Assembly (NCBI GenBank): GCA_001824455.1
Contig: MHXL01000086.1
Span: 3,227-17,194 of the forward strand
Direction: 5' to 3'
Source of the DNA: Desulfuromonadaceae bacterium GWB2_53_15
GTDB taxonomy: Bacteria; Desulfobacterota; Desulfuromonadia; Geobacterales; Pseudopelobacteraceae
DNA length: 13,968 nucleotides
Shown here piece after piece: positions 1 to 8,551 of the stretch (positions are counted from its first letter, which is position 1; each line of letters begins with the position of its first letter). The notes beneath the pieces are model-generated. The model did not search any database and was not told the origin of the DNA. It was given only the letters and a program-made list of their open reading frames with translations. Made by a program: the position numbers and the translations under genes.

Positions 1-1
1 G

Positions 2-1105
2 GTGTATGAGTACTTCCTGGGTGAATTCGCCCTGGCGGAGGGGAAGAAAGGGGGGCAGTTCTATACGCCTTCCAGTGTGGTCAGGCTGCTGGTGGAGATG
101 CTGGAGCCATACGAGGGGCGGGTGTTTGACCCCTGTTGCGGTAGCGGTGGCATGTTCGTGCAGAGCGAAAAATTTATTGAGGCCCACCAGGACCACTATA
201 AACAGCAAAATAGCAACAAGTTGAACATCGACCCTAAGGACCGCATCTCCATTTATGGCCAGGAGAGCAACCAGACCACATGGCGGCTGGCCAAGATGAA
301 CCTGGCTATCAGGGGGATCGACAGCAGCAATGTCAAGTGGAACAACGAAGGTTCATTCCTCAACGACATGCACAAGGACGTGAAGGCCGATTACATCATC
401 GCCAATCCTCCTTTCAACGACAGCGACTGGAGCGGCGAACTACTGCAATCCGATGCCCGCTGGAGCGTCCTTGGCAAAAAGCTGCCTCCTCCTCCCAACA
501 ATGCCAATTATGCCTGGATTCAGCACTTCATCTACCATCTGGCTCCCACCGGCATGGCTGGTTTCGTGCTGGCAAAGGGGTCGCTAACCACCAAGACCAA
601 CAACGAGGGGGATATTCGCAAGGAGATGGTGGAGAAAGATCTGATCGACTGCATCGTCAACCTCCCCACCAAGCTGTTTCTCAACACTCAGATACCTGCC
701 TGCCTCTGGTTTCTGCGCCGTAACAAGCTTAAGCGGAAAAGGGAAATCCTGTTCATTGATGCCCGAAACATGGGGTATCTGCTCAACCGCAAAAACCGCG
801 ACCTGTCGGACGAGGACATTGCCTTGATTGCGGGCACATATCACAACTGGCGCACTGGTGAAGGGGAATATGCCGATGTGCCGGGGTTTTGCAAGTCAGC
901 CAGCCTGGATGATGTCAAGGCGATGAATTATGTGGTGACGCCGGGCAGGTATATCGGCTTGGCTGATGACGAGGATGATTTCAACTTTGCCGAGCGGTTT
1001 AATGGCTTGAAAGCGGAGCTGGAGCGACAGATGGCAGATGAGGCGGAGTTGAATGAGCGGATTCGGGTGAATTTGGCGAAGGTTAATGTGCAGGTGGCGG
1101 TGTGA
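2..1105 (+). CDS. hsdM: Type I restriction-modification DNA methyltransferase subunit HsdM (5' partial)
   Basis: This is the N6-adenine methyltransferase subunit of a type I restriction-modification complex. It transfers methyl from S-adenosylmethionine at sites chosen by HsdS. Visible residues (numbered from the first in-frame codon) include KKGGQFYTP at 15-23, the SAM-binding motif [10 protein letters not shown] at 43-51, an [14 protein letters not shown] stretch near 88-101, and the catalytic N6-adenine motif NPPF at 135-138. The first codon read here is GTG, but the residues around it (YEYFLGEFA) are normally internal to HsdM. The true start therefore lies upstream of the window, and about 130-150 residues of the N-terminal helical domain are missing (family usually about 480-520 residues). 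The C-terminus looks complete and ends at a TGA that shares one base with the hsdS ATG, so the two are translationally coupled. Identification is certain; only the length is unknown. Confidence 0.96.
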   Translation: MYEYFLGEFALAEGKKGGQFYTPSSVVRLLVEMLEPYEGRVFDPCCGSGGMFVQSEKFIEAHQDHYKQQNSNKLNIDPKDRISIYGQESNQTTWRLAKMNLAIRGIDSSNVKWNNEGSFLNDMHKDVKADYIIANPPFNDSDWSGELLQSDARWSVLGKKLPPPPNNANYAWIQHFIYHLAPTGMAGFVLAKGSLTTKTNNEGDIRKEMVEKDLIDCIVNLPTKLFLNTQIPACLWFLRRNKLKRKREILFIDARNMGYLLNRKNRDLSDEDIALIAGTYHNWRTGEGEYADVPGFCKSASLDDVKAMNYVVTPGRYIGLADDEDDFNFAERFNGLKAELERQMADEAELNERIRVNLAKVNVQVAV

Positions 1106-2304
1106 TGGGTGAGTGGAAAGAGTTTGAAGTTTCCGCGCTGTGTCGATCTGGACTTCTTGTCATAGGAGACGGTTATCGAGCAAAAAATTCCGAACTATCC
1201 GCGACAGGCTTTCCGTTTGCCAGAGCTGGAAACATTGATAGAGGCTTTAACTTTACGGATGCCGATTGTTTTCCGATTGAAAATTTGGAAAGAGTCGGAG
1301 AGAAGACAAGCCGCCCAGGAGATACCGTTTTTACGTCAAAGGGAACTGTTGGAAGATTTGCCTTTGTTCGTTCCAGTACTCCCCAGTTTGTCTATTCCCC
1401 GCAATTGTGTTATTGGCGTAGCCTGAATAGTGACGAAATCGACCCTCGATTTCTGTTTTACTGGATGCAGAGCAGAGAGTTTTTTGCACAGGTGGAAGCT
1501 GTAAAGGGCCAAACAGACATGGCCGACTATGTTAGTCTTTCGGATCAAAGGCAGATGATAATAACGCTGCCTGAAGGGCCTGAGCAAAAAGAAATCGCCT
1601 CCATTCTCAGCAGCTTTGACGATAAGATTGACCTTCTCTACCGCCAGAACAAAACCCTGGAGGCTCTGGCAGAGACGTTATTCAGGCAGTGGTTTGTGGA
1701 GGAAGCGGAAGATGGCTGGGAGGAAATAACTCTGTCTACAATTGCCGACCATGTGAAATCAAGCATCAACCCAGCAAAAAATCCGCACACTACTTTCTAT
1801 CACTATAGCTTACCTGCATTTGATGAGGGGCAAGAACCAAAGAAGGAATTGGGCAGCGAGATTTTGAGTAACAAATACCTTGTGCTTCCAAAGTCAGTTC
1901 TGATGTCAAAGCTGAATCCAAGAATTCCGCGAATCTGGCGCATCGACAATGAGTTAGTTTCTGAGTTCTCCGTCGCTTCGACAGAGTTTCAAGTAGTAAA
2001 GCCAAAAGATGAATCGTGGTATGGCGTTATCTACTGTTTTTTGAAGTCGTCCAAGGTTTCGCAGGAACTCAGCAATTCAGCTGGTGGTACAAGCGGCAGT
2101 CACCAACGCGTTAGTCCGGATGATATATTCTCCTTAACCTTACTCAGACCACCAGATGATAAAGTTAATGGATTCAACTTCGCTACTGATGATTTCTGGA
2201 AGAAGATAACCAGGAACAAAACTGAAATCCGCACCCTCACCCGCCTGCGCGATACTATTTTGTCCAAGTTGATGAGCGGGGAAGTCCGTCTGAATACGGT
2301 TTAA
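1105..2304 (+). CDS. hsdS: Type I restriction-modification specificity subunit HsdS
   Basis: This is the DNA-recognition subunit that gives the HsdM/HsdR complex its bipartite target. The 399-residue length and two-fold layout are typical. Target-recognition domain 1 (about 1-155) includes GDGYRAKNSEL near the N-terminus. A conserved spacer helix follows from QKEIASILSSFDDKIDLL at 161 through RQWFVEE. Target-recognition domain 2 (about 205-365) is next, and the second spacer helix closes the protein, ending in LRDTILSKLMSGEVRL. I chose the ATG overlapping the hsdM stop (TGATG). A GTG one codon earlier is possible, but AGGTGG at 1092-1097 is well spaced for the ATG. Base composition is visibly more AT-rich than in hsdM and hsdR, as is usual for fast-exchanging HsdS genes. 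The target sequence cannot be deduced by eye. No frameshift is seen, so it is probably functional. Confidence 0.95.
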   Translation: MGEWKEFEVSALCRSGLLVIGDGYRAKNSELSATGFPFARAGNIDRGFNFTDADCFPIENLERVGEKTSRPGDTVFTSKGTVGRFAFVRSSTPQFVYSPQLCYWRSLNSDEIDPRFLFYWMQSREFFAQVEAVKGQTDMADYVSLSDQRQMIITLPEGPEQKEIASILSSFDDKIDLLYRQNKTLEALAETLFRQWFVEEAEDGWEEITLSTIADHVKSSINPAKNPHTTFYHYSLPAFDEGQEPKKELGSEILSNKYLVLPKSVLMSKLNPRIPRIWRIDNELVSEFSVASTEFQVVKPKDESWYGVIYCFLKSSKVSQELSNSAGGTSGSHQRVSPDDIFSLTLLRPPDDKVNGFNFATDDFWKKITRNKTEIRTLTRLRDTILSKLMSGEVRLNTV

Positions 2305-2318
2305 ATAAGGCCTGTTAG

Positions 2319-5300
2319 ATGAAAATACTGACTGAAGACAATATCGAAAGATTTGCCATCGAAATATTGCAGGGTTCCGGCTGGGACTATGTGCATAGTC
2401 TTGCGATTGCTCCCGGTGCAGAACAGTCTGAACGGGAGAGTTTTCAGCAGATCATCTTGACTGAAAGGTTGAAAAAAACGCTTTCCCGCTTGAATCCCGA
2501 CATCTCCGCCGAGGCCCGTGAACAGGCACTGCGCGAACTGCTGCGCATCAACTCCCCCGATCTGCTCACCAACAACGAAAACTTCCATCGATACTTGACC
2601 GACGGCGTACCGGTCCAATACCGCAAGGACGGCGAAGAGAAAAACGATTACGTCTGGCTGATCGACTTCGCCGATCCGCTCAACAACGAATTTCTGGTCG
2701 TCAACCAGTACACCATCATCGAGAACAACAAGAACAAGCGCCCCGATCTGCTGCTATTTGTCAACGGCATTCCGCTGGCTCTGCTGGAGTTAAAGAACGC
2801 GGCGGACGGCAACGCCACCGTCCAGAAGGCATATGACCAGATCCAGACCTACAAGGCGGTTATCCCCAGTCTGTTCACCTACAACGCCATCTGCGTCATA
2901 TCCGACGGCCTGGAATGCCGCGCCGGGAGTGTGTCCGCCGATTTCAGTCGCTACATGCCGTGGAAGTCCGCCGACGGCAGCAATGAGGCGTCACGCTTTG
3001 CCCCGCAGTTGGAAACCATGATCAAGGGGATGTTGAATCCTGCAACCCTGCTCGATCTGGTGCGTAACTTCATCGTCTTCGAGAAATCGAAGAAGGAAGA
3101 CCCCAAGACCGGTATTACCCAGGTGGAGACGGTCAAAAAGCTGGCGGCCTATCACCAGTACTACGCGGTCAACAAGGCCGTGGAGAGCACGCTGAAGGCG
3201 TCCTCGGCAGATGGTGACCGCAAGGGAGGCGTGGTCTGGCATACGCAGGGGAGCGGTAAGTCACTATCCATGGTGTTCTACGCCGGAAAGCTGGTCTTAA
3301 ACCTCGACAATCCGACCATTGTGGTCATCACCGACCGCAACGACCTGGATGACCAGTTGTTCGAGACTTTTGCCTCGTCAAAGCAGGTGCTGCGCCAGGA
3401 GCCGGTGCAGGCCAGGGGCCGTGGGCATCTGAAGGAGTTGTTGCAGGTGGCGTCGGGCGGGATTGTCTTCACCACCATTCAGAAGTTTATGCCGGAGATG
3501 GGCAGTGCGGAATACGACCAGCTTTCCGACCGGACTAACATTGTGGTGATTGCCGACGAGGCCCACCGAACCCAATACGGCTTTGAAGCGAAACTGTTGG
3601 ATGAGAAGGACAAGGTGACCAAGGAGGTGATCGGCAAGAGGATCGCCTATGGCTTTGCCAAGTACATGCGCGATGCCCTGCCCAAGGCCACCTATATCGG
3701 CTTTACCGGCACTCCTATTGAGAACACTGATGTCAACACCCCGGCGGTCTTCGGCCAATATGTGGACATCTACGACATCGCCCAGGCGGTGGAGGACAAG
3801 GCCACGGTCAGGATCTATTATGAAAGCCGTTTGGCCAAGGTCAACCTGGATGAAGAGGGAAAACGGCTGATCGCCGAGTTTGATAAGGAGCTGGAAGAGG
3901 ACGAGGAGATCAGCGACCGGCAGCGGGCCAAGGCCAAATGGACCAAGCTGGAGGCCATTGTTGGTAATGATGAACGGATCAGAAACCTTGCAGCGGATAT
4001 CGTATCCCATTTTGAGCTGCGCCAGGCGGTATTCGATGGTAAGGGGCTGATCGTTGCCATGAGCCGCCGGATCGCCGTGGACCTGTACAACGAGATCATT
4101 TCCCTGCGACCGGAATGGCACAGCGATGATCTGAGCAAAGGGGCTATCAAGGTGGTCATGACCGCTGCCAGCTCCGACGGGCCGGTAATGGAGAAGCATC
4201 ATACCAGCAAGGGGGAGCGCAAGGCGCTTTCCGACCGGATGAAAGATCCGGCAGACCCGCTTCGGCTTGTGATTGTACGGGATATGTGGCTGACCGGTTT
4301 TGATGCGCCCTGCCTGCATACGCTGTACGTGGACAAGCCGATGCGCGGCCACAACCTGATGCAGGCCATAGCGCGGGTGAACCGGGTGTTTAAGGACAAG
4401 CCGGGTGGTCTGGTGGTCGATTATCTGGGAATTGCCTCTGATCTAAAAAAGGCGCTTTCCTTCTACTCTGATTCGGGAGGCAAGGGTGACCCAGCGGAAA
4501 CCCAGCAGAAGGCCGTTGACATGCTGCTCGAAAAACTGGAGGTTGTGCGACAACTCTTCTGCGAGGAAAGTAAAACCCGCGAAGATATCCTTGTCGCGGA
4601 GCCAACGGCATACTACGCCGAGCATCCCGGCACCGGTTTCGATTATCGACGTTTCTTCACAGCAACGCCGCAGGTAAAGCTTTCCATCATCCTTCAGGCC
4701 GAGGAACACGTACTTGGACTGGAAGACGGCAAAAACCGCTTTATCCGTGAGGTCAGCCTGTTAAGCCAGGCTTTTGCGCTCTCCGTACCCAATGAACAAG
4801 CATTGGCAGTGATGGACGAGGTGGCATTATTCCAGGCGGTCAAGGCGCGACTGGTCAAGTTCACCGGTGGAGGTGGCGGAGGCCGGACCGACGCGGATAT
4901 AGAAACAGCCATCAAGCGGATAGTCGACGAGGCACTCAGTTCCGATCAGGTCATTGACATTTTTGACGCGGCAGGCATCAGGAAACCGGATATCTCCATC
5001 CTCTCGGAAGAATTCCTACTTGAGATCAAGGATATGAAGCATAAGAATCTTGCTCTGGAGCTGTTGAAGAAAATACTGAACGATGAAATACGGCTTCGCG
5101 CCAAGACCAACCTGGTAAAGAGCCGGGCGCTGCTTGACATGTTGGAGACGGCGATCAAGAAGTACAACAACGGTCTGCTGACAACGGCAGAGATTATCCA
5201 ATATCTGGTTGATGAGGTTGCGAAGAAGATACGTGAGCACGACGAACGGGAAAAGACACTCGGCCTATCCAGGGATGAACTGGCCTTCTACGACGCTCTA

Positions 5301-5549
5301 GCAGAAAACGAATCAGCAGTGCTGGTGTTGGGCGATGAAAAATTACGGATGATTGCCGTGGAAGTGGCTGAGAAGGTAAAGAACAATGCCGGTATCGACT
5401 GGACGATCCGGGAAAGCGCACGGGCAAAGTTGATGGTGTTGGTGAAACGGACCCTGAACAAATACGGATATCCACCGGACAAGCAGCAGAAGGCGATTGA
5501 TACGATTCTGGAGCAGGCGAAACTGCTGGCCGATGGTTTGGCAGGGTAG
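2319..5549 (+). CDS. hsdR: Type I restriction endonuclease subunit HsdR
   Basis: This is the motor and nuclease subunit that translocates DNA using ATP and cuts unmethylated DNA away from the recognition site. It has 1076 residues, normal for the family. The N-terminal PD-(D/E)xK-type nuclease is seen as RPDLLLF (D143) and LLELK (E157, K159). The superfamily 2 helicase core follows: Walker A QGSGKS at 310-315, Walker B DEAH at 413-416, motif III GFTGTP at 461-466, and motif VI QAIARVNR at 682-689. The C-terminal helical region, for binding HsdM, contains a glycine run and then many charged helices. The ATG is 14 bp after the hsdS stop, with AAGG at 2307-2310 as ribosome-binding site. All key catalytic residues are present and the frame is unbroken, so the system should be able to restrict DNA. 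I do not assign a type I subclass. Confidence 0.97.
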   Translation: MKILTEDNIERFAIEILQGSGWDYVHSLAIAPGAEQSERESFQQIILTERLKKTLSRLNPDISAEAREQALRELLRINSPDLLTNNENFHRYLTDGVPVQYRKDGEEKNDYVWLIDFADPLNNEFLVVNQYTIIENNKNKRPDLLLFVNGIPLALLELKNAADGNATVQKAYDQIQTYKAVIPSLFTYNAICVISDGLECRAGSVSADFSRYMPWKSADGSNEASRFAPQLETMIKGMLNPATLLDLVRNFIVFEKSKKEDPKTGITQVETVKKLAAYHQYYAVNKAVESTLKASSADGDRKGGVVWHTQGSGKSLSMVFYAGKLVLNLDNPTIVVITDRNDLDDQLFETFASSKQVLRQEPVQARGRGHLKELLQVASGGIVFTTIQKFMPEMGSAEYDQLSDRTNIVVIADEAHRTQYGFEAKLLDEKDKVTKEVIGKRIAYGFAKYMRDALPKATYIGFTGTPIENTDVNTPAVFGQYVDIYDIAQAVEDKATVRIYYESRLAKVNLDEEGKRLIAEFDKELEEDEEISDRQRAKAKWTKLEAIVGNDERIRNLAADIVSHFELRQAVFDGKGLIVAMSRRIAVDLYNEIISLRPEWHSDDLSKGAIKVVMTAASSDGPVMEKHHTSKGERKALSDRMKDPADPLRLVIVRDMWLTGFDAPCLHTLYVDKPMRGHNLMQAIARVNRVFKDKPGGLVVDYLGIASDLKKALSFYSDSGGKGDPAETQQKAVDMLLEKLEVVRQLFCEESKTREDILVAEPTAYYAEHPGTGFDYRRFFTATPQVKLSIILQAEEHVLGLEDGKNRFIREVSLLSQAFALSVPNEQALAVMDEVALFQAVKARLVKFTGGGGGGRTDADIETAIKRIVDEALSSDQVIDIFDAAGIRKPDISILSEEFLLEIKDMKHKNLALELLKKILNDEIRLRAKTNLVKSRALLDMLETAIKKYNNGLLTTAEIIQYLVDEVAKKIREHDEREKTLGLSRDELAFYDALAENESAVLVLGDEKLRMIAVEVAEKVKNNAGIDWTIRESARAKLMVLVKRTLNKYGYPPDKQQKAIDTILEQAKLLADGLAG

Positions 5550-5556
5550 CGAGAGA

Positions 5557-5754
5557 ATGGCGATGATCAAAAGGGATAAAGAACACGAAGATCAATCAGG
5601 CCCTGACGTCAAAACGATAACAGTACAGGAGTTGATTAAGCTGCCTCTTGCGGAGCGGCGGCGAATTATGCGTCAACAAGCTGAAACGGCGCGAGAATAT
5701 TACCTCAATAACCCTGAAATGAATTTAGGTGGCGGAGATTTCATTGACTATTAA
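5557..5754 (+). CDS. Small antitoxin-like protein without a visible toxin partner
   Basis: This is a 65-residue, highly charged protein. The centre ([20 protein letters not shown], 21-40) is a predicted helix-rich segment, followed by an EYYLNNPE stretch and a C-terminus ending GGDFIDY. From memory, this pattern (LPL.ERR then ..GDFIDY/GDIIEY) resembles small antitoxins often encoded just before MazF/PemK-type toxins. That is family recognition by eye, not a search result. The gene starts 7 bp after hsdR, so it should share the restriction operon mRNA. A second ATG at 5563 (residue 3) is almost as good and has GAGAG at 5551-5555 upstream. No toxin follows: trmFO begins inside its last codons. 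It may be an orphan left after toxin loss, a solo regulator, or a protein unrelated to toxin-antitoxin systems. Confidence 0.6.
   Translation: MAMIKRDKEHEDQSGPDVKTITVQELIKLPLAERRRIMRQQAETAREYYLNNPEMNLGGGDFIDY
5734..5737 (+). promoter_or_regulatory. Ribosome-binding site that decides the trmFO start
   Basis: GGAG lies 6 bases before the TTG at 5744 and within the coding sequence of the upstream small ORF. No ATG occurs in frame between the upstream stop and the dinucleotide-binding motif. The only other candidate, a GTG at 5729, has no well-placed Shine-Dalgarno sequence. This makes TTG the best start. Confidence 0.6.
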
Positions 5755-7066
5755 CACAGAGCATCTTCACTCTCTCACCATCATCGGCGGCGGCCTGGCC
5801 GGCTGCGAGGCCGCCTGGCAGGCCGCGCAGCGCGGCGTATCTGTTGTCCTCCACGAGATGAAGCCGGAGAAGTTTTCCCCAGCCCATCATCTGGCCGGCC
5901 TGGCAGAGCTGGTCTGCTCCAACTCGCTGCGCGGCATCTCACTCGATAACGCCGTGGGGCTGCTCAAGGAGGAATTGCGCCGCTGCGGCTCCCTCGTCAT
6001 GGAAGCGGCCGAGGCAACCCGGGTACCGGCCGGCGGCGCATTGGCCGTTGATCGGCAGCTGTTTTCCGAGTATGTCACCGACAAGATGGAATCTCATCCG
6101 TTGATCCGGATCGAACGTGGCGAGCTTGCCAACATCCCGGCTGAAGGAGTTGTTGTCATCGCCTCCGGGCCGCTCACCAGCGATGCGCTGGCGGAGTCCC
6201 TGGCGGAGCTGACCGGTGACCGGCTGTACTTCTATGACGCCATTGCCCCGATTGTTGCCGCCGACTCGCTGGATATGGGCAAGATCTTCGCTGCATCCCG
6301 CTATGGGAAGGGGGATGGCGACGATTACCTCAACTGTCCGCTGAATGAGGCGGAGTATCTGGCATTTGTTTCCGAGCTGGTGGGAGCCGAGAAGGTGGCA
6401 CCCCGGGATTTCGAGACGGTCGTCCATTTCGAAGGTTGCATGCCGGTGGAGACCATGGCCGAGCGCGGGGTGGAGACGCTGCGCTTTGGACCGATGAAGC
6501 CGGTCGGCCTGACTGATCCCCGCACCGGCGCAGAACCGCATGCCGTGATCCAGTTGCGCTCTGAGAATCGTGACAAGACCATGTTCAACCTGGTCGGCTT
6601 CCAGACCAAGCTGACTTGGCCGGAGCAGCGCCGGGTCTTCAGGATGATACCCGGCCTGGAACGCGTTGAATTCGTCCGGCTAGGCTCGATGCACCGCAAT
6701 ACGTTCATCAACGCGCCTGCCCTGTTGCTGCCGACCCAACAACTGAAAGCAGATCCGCGTCTGTTCTTTGCCGGTCAGATCACCGGGGTTGAGGGGTATG
6801 TGGAGTCGGCCGCCAGCGGCTTCCTGGCCGGCATAACCGCCGCCCGCCAGTTGCACGGCCTGCCGCTGTCTGTTCCGTCGCCTGAAACCGCTCTGGGAGC
6901 ACTTATGGCGCATATCACCAACGCCGATGTCCGTCACTTCCAGCCGATGAATGTGAACTACGGCCTATTCCCGGAGTTGGTGGTGCGGGTGAAGAAGAAG
7001 GAGAAACGGCAGAAACTGGCTGAGCGGGCGCTGGCCGCGTTGGATGAGTGGAAGGAAAATCTGTAA
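5744..7066 (+). CDS. trmFO: Methylenetetrahydrofolate-tRNA (uracil-5-)-methyltransferase TrmFO
   Basis: This cytoplasmic FAD flavoprotein makes 5-methyluridine at position 54 of the tRNA T-loop. It uses methylenetetrahydrofolate as carbon donor and NAD(P)H as reductant. With the TTG start it has 440 residues, matching the family. Visible hallmarks are the FAD-binding [13 protein letters not shown] at 13-25, CSNSLRG with C58, [10 protein letters not shown] near 162-171, [14 protein letters not shown] with C232, [14 protein letters not shown], a [16 protein letters not shown] stretch near the C-terminus, and [12 protein letters not shown] close to the end. C58 and C232 correspond to the two conserved cysteines known to matter in characterised TrmFO. 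The gene overlaps the preceding antitoxin-like ORF by 11 bases in another frame. I see no obvious promoter directly in front, so it probably depends at least partly on transcription from the restriction operon or on a promoter inside it. Confidence 0.96.
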   Translation: MTINTEHLHSLTIIGGGLAGCEAAWQAAQRGVSVVLHEMKPEKFSPAHHLAGLAELVCSNSLRGISLDNAVGLLKEELRRCGSLVMEAAEATRVPAGGALAVDRQLFSEYVTDKMESHPLIRIERGELANIPAEGVVVIASGPLTSDALAESLAELTGDRLYFYDAIAPIVAADSLDMGKIFAASRYGKGDGDDYLNCPLNEAEYLAFVSELVGAEKVAPRDFETVVHFEGCMPVETMAERGVETLRFGPMKPVGLTDPRTGAEPHAVIQLRSENRDKTMFNLVGFQTKLTWPEQRRVFRMIPGLERVEFVRLGSMHRNTFINAPALLLPTQQLKADPRLFFAGQITGVEGYVESAASGFLAGITAARQLHGLPLSVPSPETALGALMAHITNADVRHFQPMNVNYGLFPELVVRVKKKEKRQKLAERALAALDEWKENL

Positions 7067-7120
7067 ATCCACCACGAAGGCACGGAGACACGGAGGGAAT
7101 CAGGGAAGTGCATTCTTTCC

Positions 7121-7166
7121 AGAGTAATTTAGTCTTGAAGTGTTGTTTTGTTCGACTAAATTCTCT
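7121..7166. repeat. Nested inverted repeat inside the palindromic element
   Basis: AGAGTAATTTAGTC at 7121-7134 and GACTAAATTCTCT at 7154-7166 are complementary except for one extra base in the left arm. A 19-base loop separates them. The run of T that an intrinsic terminator would need is absent, so I read it as the core hairpin of the surrounding element rather than as the trmFO terminator. Confidence 0.6.
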
Positions 7167-7171
7167 ACAAT
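7143..7171 (+). promoter_or_regulatory. Possible sigma-70 promoter for the Fe-S oxidoreductase gene
   Basis: TTGTTT at 7143-7148 and TACAAT at 7166-7171 are separated by 17 bases and lie about 80 bases before the downstream start codon. The -10 match is good and the -35 match modest. It falls in the loop and right arm of the nested hairpin, so the repeat may supply this promoter. This is a motif match only. Confidence 0.35.
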
Positions 7172-7251
7172 AGCATCAGGTTTGAATTTCTTCGTGCCTC
7201 GCTTAGAAGCGCCTACTTTTGGCTGTGTCTCCGTGGTGAAAGGTTTTTTTT

Positions 7252-8535
7252 ATGGAACAACAAGATATAGATCCCCTCAGACGGGTTGAAGACCAACTGA
7301 AAAAGTGCGTCAAATGCGGCGCCTGTCGCGCCAACTGCCCCGCCTTCACAGTCTTCGGTCGCGAGCCGGCCGTGGCTCGCGGCAAGATTGCCCTGGCCCA
7401 GCACATCCTTAAGGATGATATCGAGCTGGACGACCAGACCTATCTGGCCATGTCCAAATGCCTGCTGTGCGGCAGTTGCGTGGAAAAGTGCCCCAACGAG
7501 GTGCCGACCGACGAGATCGTGATTGCCGCCAGAGAGGCGCTGGCCGGAAAACGGGGACTGACCACCTTTCATAAGGCGGTCGGCCAGGTCATCAAGAACC
7601 GCTCCCGTATGAAGATGGGAGCCAGGATGGCAGCCCTGTTAGGTCCGCTGTTCTTTAAAAAGGTTCCCCAAAACTCTGGTCTGCGGCTGCGTTTTCCAAT
7701 GCCTTTTGTGGGAAATCAACGCCACATCCCGGCCATCGCCAAAAAACCTTTCATGGACCGGCACCCGGAGGTGATTCCAGGCGAACCGGGCAAGCCGCGC
7801 ATCGTCTTCTTTGTCGGCTGCATGACCAATTTTGTCTATACGGAGATTGGGGAGGCGGCGCTGGCGCTTTTTCGCCATCTGGGCTGTACGGTGATCATAC
7901 CCAAGGGACAGCAGTGCTGCGGCCTGCCGGGCATGTCCGGCGGCGACATTGCTACGGTGCGTGATCTGGCGGAAAAGAACCTGGAGGAGATGGAAAGGTA
8001 CGAGGCCGATTATGTGATGAGCGCCTGTGCAACCTGCGGCGGGGCCTTGCATCGCCTGTATCCTCTGGTGGTAGGCAAGCGAAATCCGGAATTGCGTGCC
8101 CGTCTGGACGCTCTGGCGGCCAAGACCGTGGACGCCTCCCAGTTGCTGCATCAGCTGGGCCTCAATCCGGTTGAGACCGGAGCAGGGGAGGACATCCGCA
8201 TCACCTATCACGATCCCTGCCATCTGCGTACTCGTGGTTTGACCAAACAGCCTCGTGAGCTCTTGAAAGCTACCCCTGGAGTAGAGTTGAGCGAGATGGA
8301 GGGGGCTGACCGCTGTTGCGGCCTGGGAGGAACCTTCAACGTCTATCACTATGGTTCATCCATGACTATTAATGAGGCCAAGAGCCAGGCGATCGTCAAG
8401 ACCGCCGCCCAGGCCGTGGCAACCGGATGCCCAGGCTGTATGATGCAGCTCTCGGACGGCCTCAAGCAGCAAGGTTCCCGGGTTGAGGTGCTGCATACTC
8501 TGCAGTTGCTGGCAAGGAAATTGAAGTTGATATAA
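7252..8535 (+). CDS. GlcF-like Fe-S oxidoreductase (two 4Fe-4S clusters, two CCG domains)
   Basis: This 427-residue soluble electron-transfer protein has the architecture of the iron-sulfur subunit of glycolate/D-lactate oxidase. Two ferredoxin-type clusters are ligated by C19, C22, C25, C29 and by C70, C73, C76, C80. Two cysteine-rich CCG domains follow. The first has C190, C222-C223 and the CATC pair C259/C262. The second has C323 (DPCHLR), C355-C356 and C393/C396 (CPGC). The HdrB/HdrD and LutA/GlpC families share the CCG fold, but the N-terminal ferredoxin part plus two CCG domains best fits GlcF. AAAGG at 7239-7243 is its ribosome-binding site and touches the outer edge of the palindromic element. 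It stands alone: no FAD-linked dehydrogenase (GlcD/GlcE) is adjacent, and a terminator follows directly. The partner and substrate (glycolate, D-lactate or another 2-hydroxy acid) are therefore unknown. Confidence 0.88.
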   Translation: MEQQDIDPLRRVEDQLKKCVKCGACRANCPAFTVFGREPAVARGKIALAQHILKDDIELDDQTYLAMSKCLLCGSCVEKCPNEVPTDEIVIAAREALAGKRGLTTFHKAVGQVIKNRSRMKMGARMAALLGPLFFKKVPQNSGLRLRFPMPFVGNQRHIPAIAKKPFMDRHPEVIPGEPGKPRIVFFVGCMTNFVYTEIGEAALALFRHLGCTVIIPKGQQCCGLPGMSGGDIATVRDLAEKNLEEMERYEADYVMSACATCGGALHRLYPLVVGKRNPELRARLDALAAKTVDASQLLHQLGLNPVETGAGEDIRITYHDPCHLRTRGLTKQPRELLKATPGVELSEMEGADRCCGLGGTFNVYHYGSSMTINEAKSQAIVKTAAQAVATGCPGCMMQLSDGLKQQGSRVEVLHTLQLLARKLKLI

Positions 8536-8551
8536 AGCAGTTTCACGTTGG

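Larger units (their letters stand above)
7069..7238. repeat. Imperfect palindromic intergenic element (interspersed-repeat-like)
   Basis: The spacer between trmFO and the Fe-S gene is almost entirely one element. The left arm (7069-7097) contains CACCACGAAGG and CACGGAGACAC. The right arm carries the complementary pieces in the same outside-in order: CTCCGTGGTG within TGTGTCTCCGTGGTG at 7224-7238, and CTTCGTGCCT at 7190-7199. About 24 bases, including the small palindrome GCTTAGAAGC, are interposed between the two right-arm pieces. A second inverted repeat sits inside. CCACGAAGGCACGGAGACACGG-type strings occur, to my knowledge, as scattered intergenic repeats in many environmental Proteobacteria, so this is likely one copy of a non-coding dispersed family. 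No ORF or transposase is present within it. Confidence 0.65.

Noticed and set aside
3378-4352. A 324-codon minus-strand open frame opposite hsdR
   Set aside because: It covers the helicase core of hsdR, whose motifs are all on the + strand. The antisense product is low-complexity-like with no family features.
4861-4886. GGTGGAGGTGGCGG run in hsdR giving six glycines, considered as a frameshift or repeat tract
   Set aside because: The frame continues cleanly on both sides, and a glycine-rich linker at this position is common in HsdR C-terminal regions.
7121-7166. Hairpin after trmFO considered as an intrinsic terminator
   Set aside because: There is no T-run after the stem and the stem is AT-rich with an unpaired base. 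It fits better as the core of the palindromic element.
7201-7210. GCTTAGAAGC palindrome considered as a separate operator or attachment site
   Set aside because: It is short and lies inside the interrupted right arm of the larger repeat, with no second copy or associated integrase.
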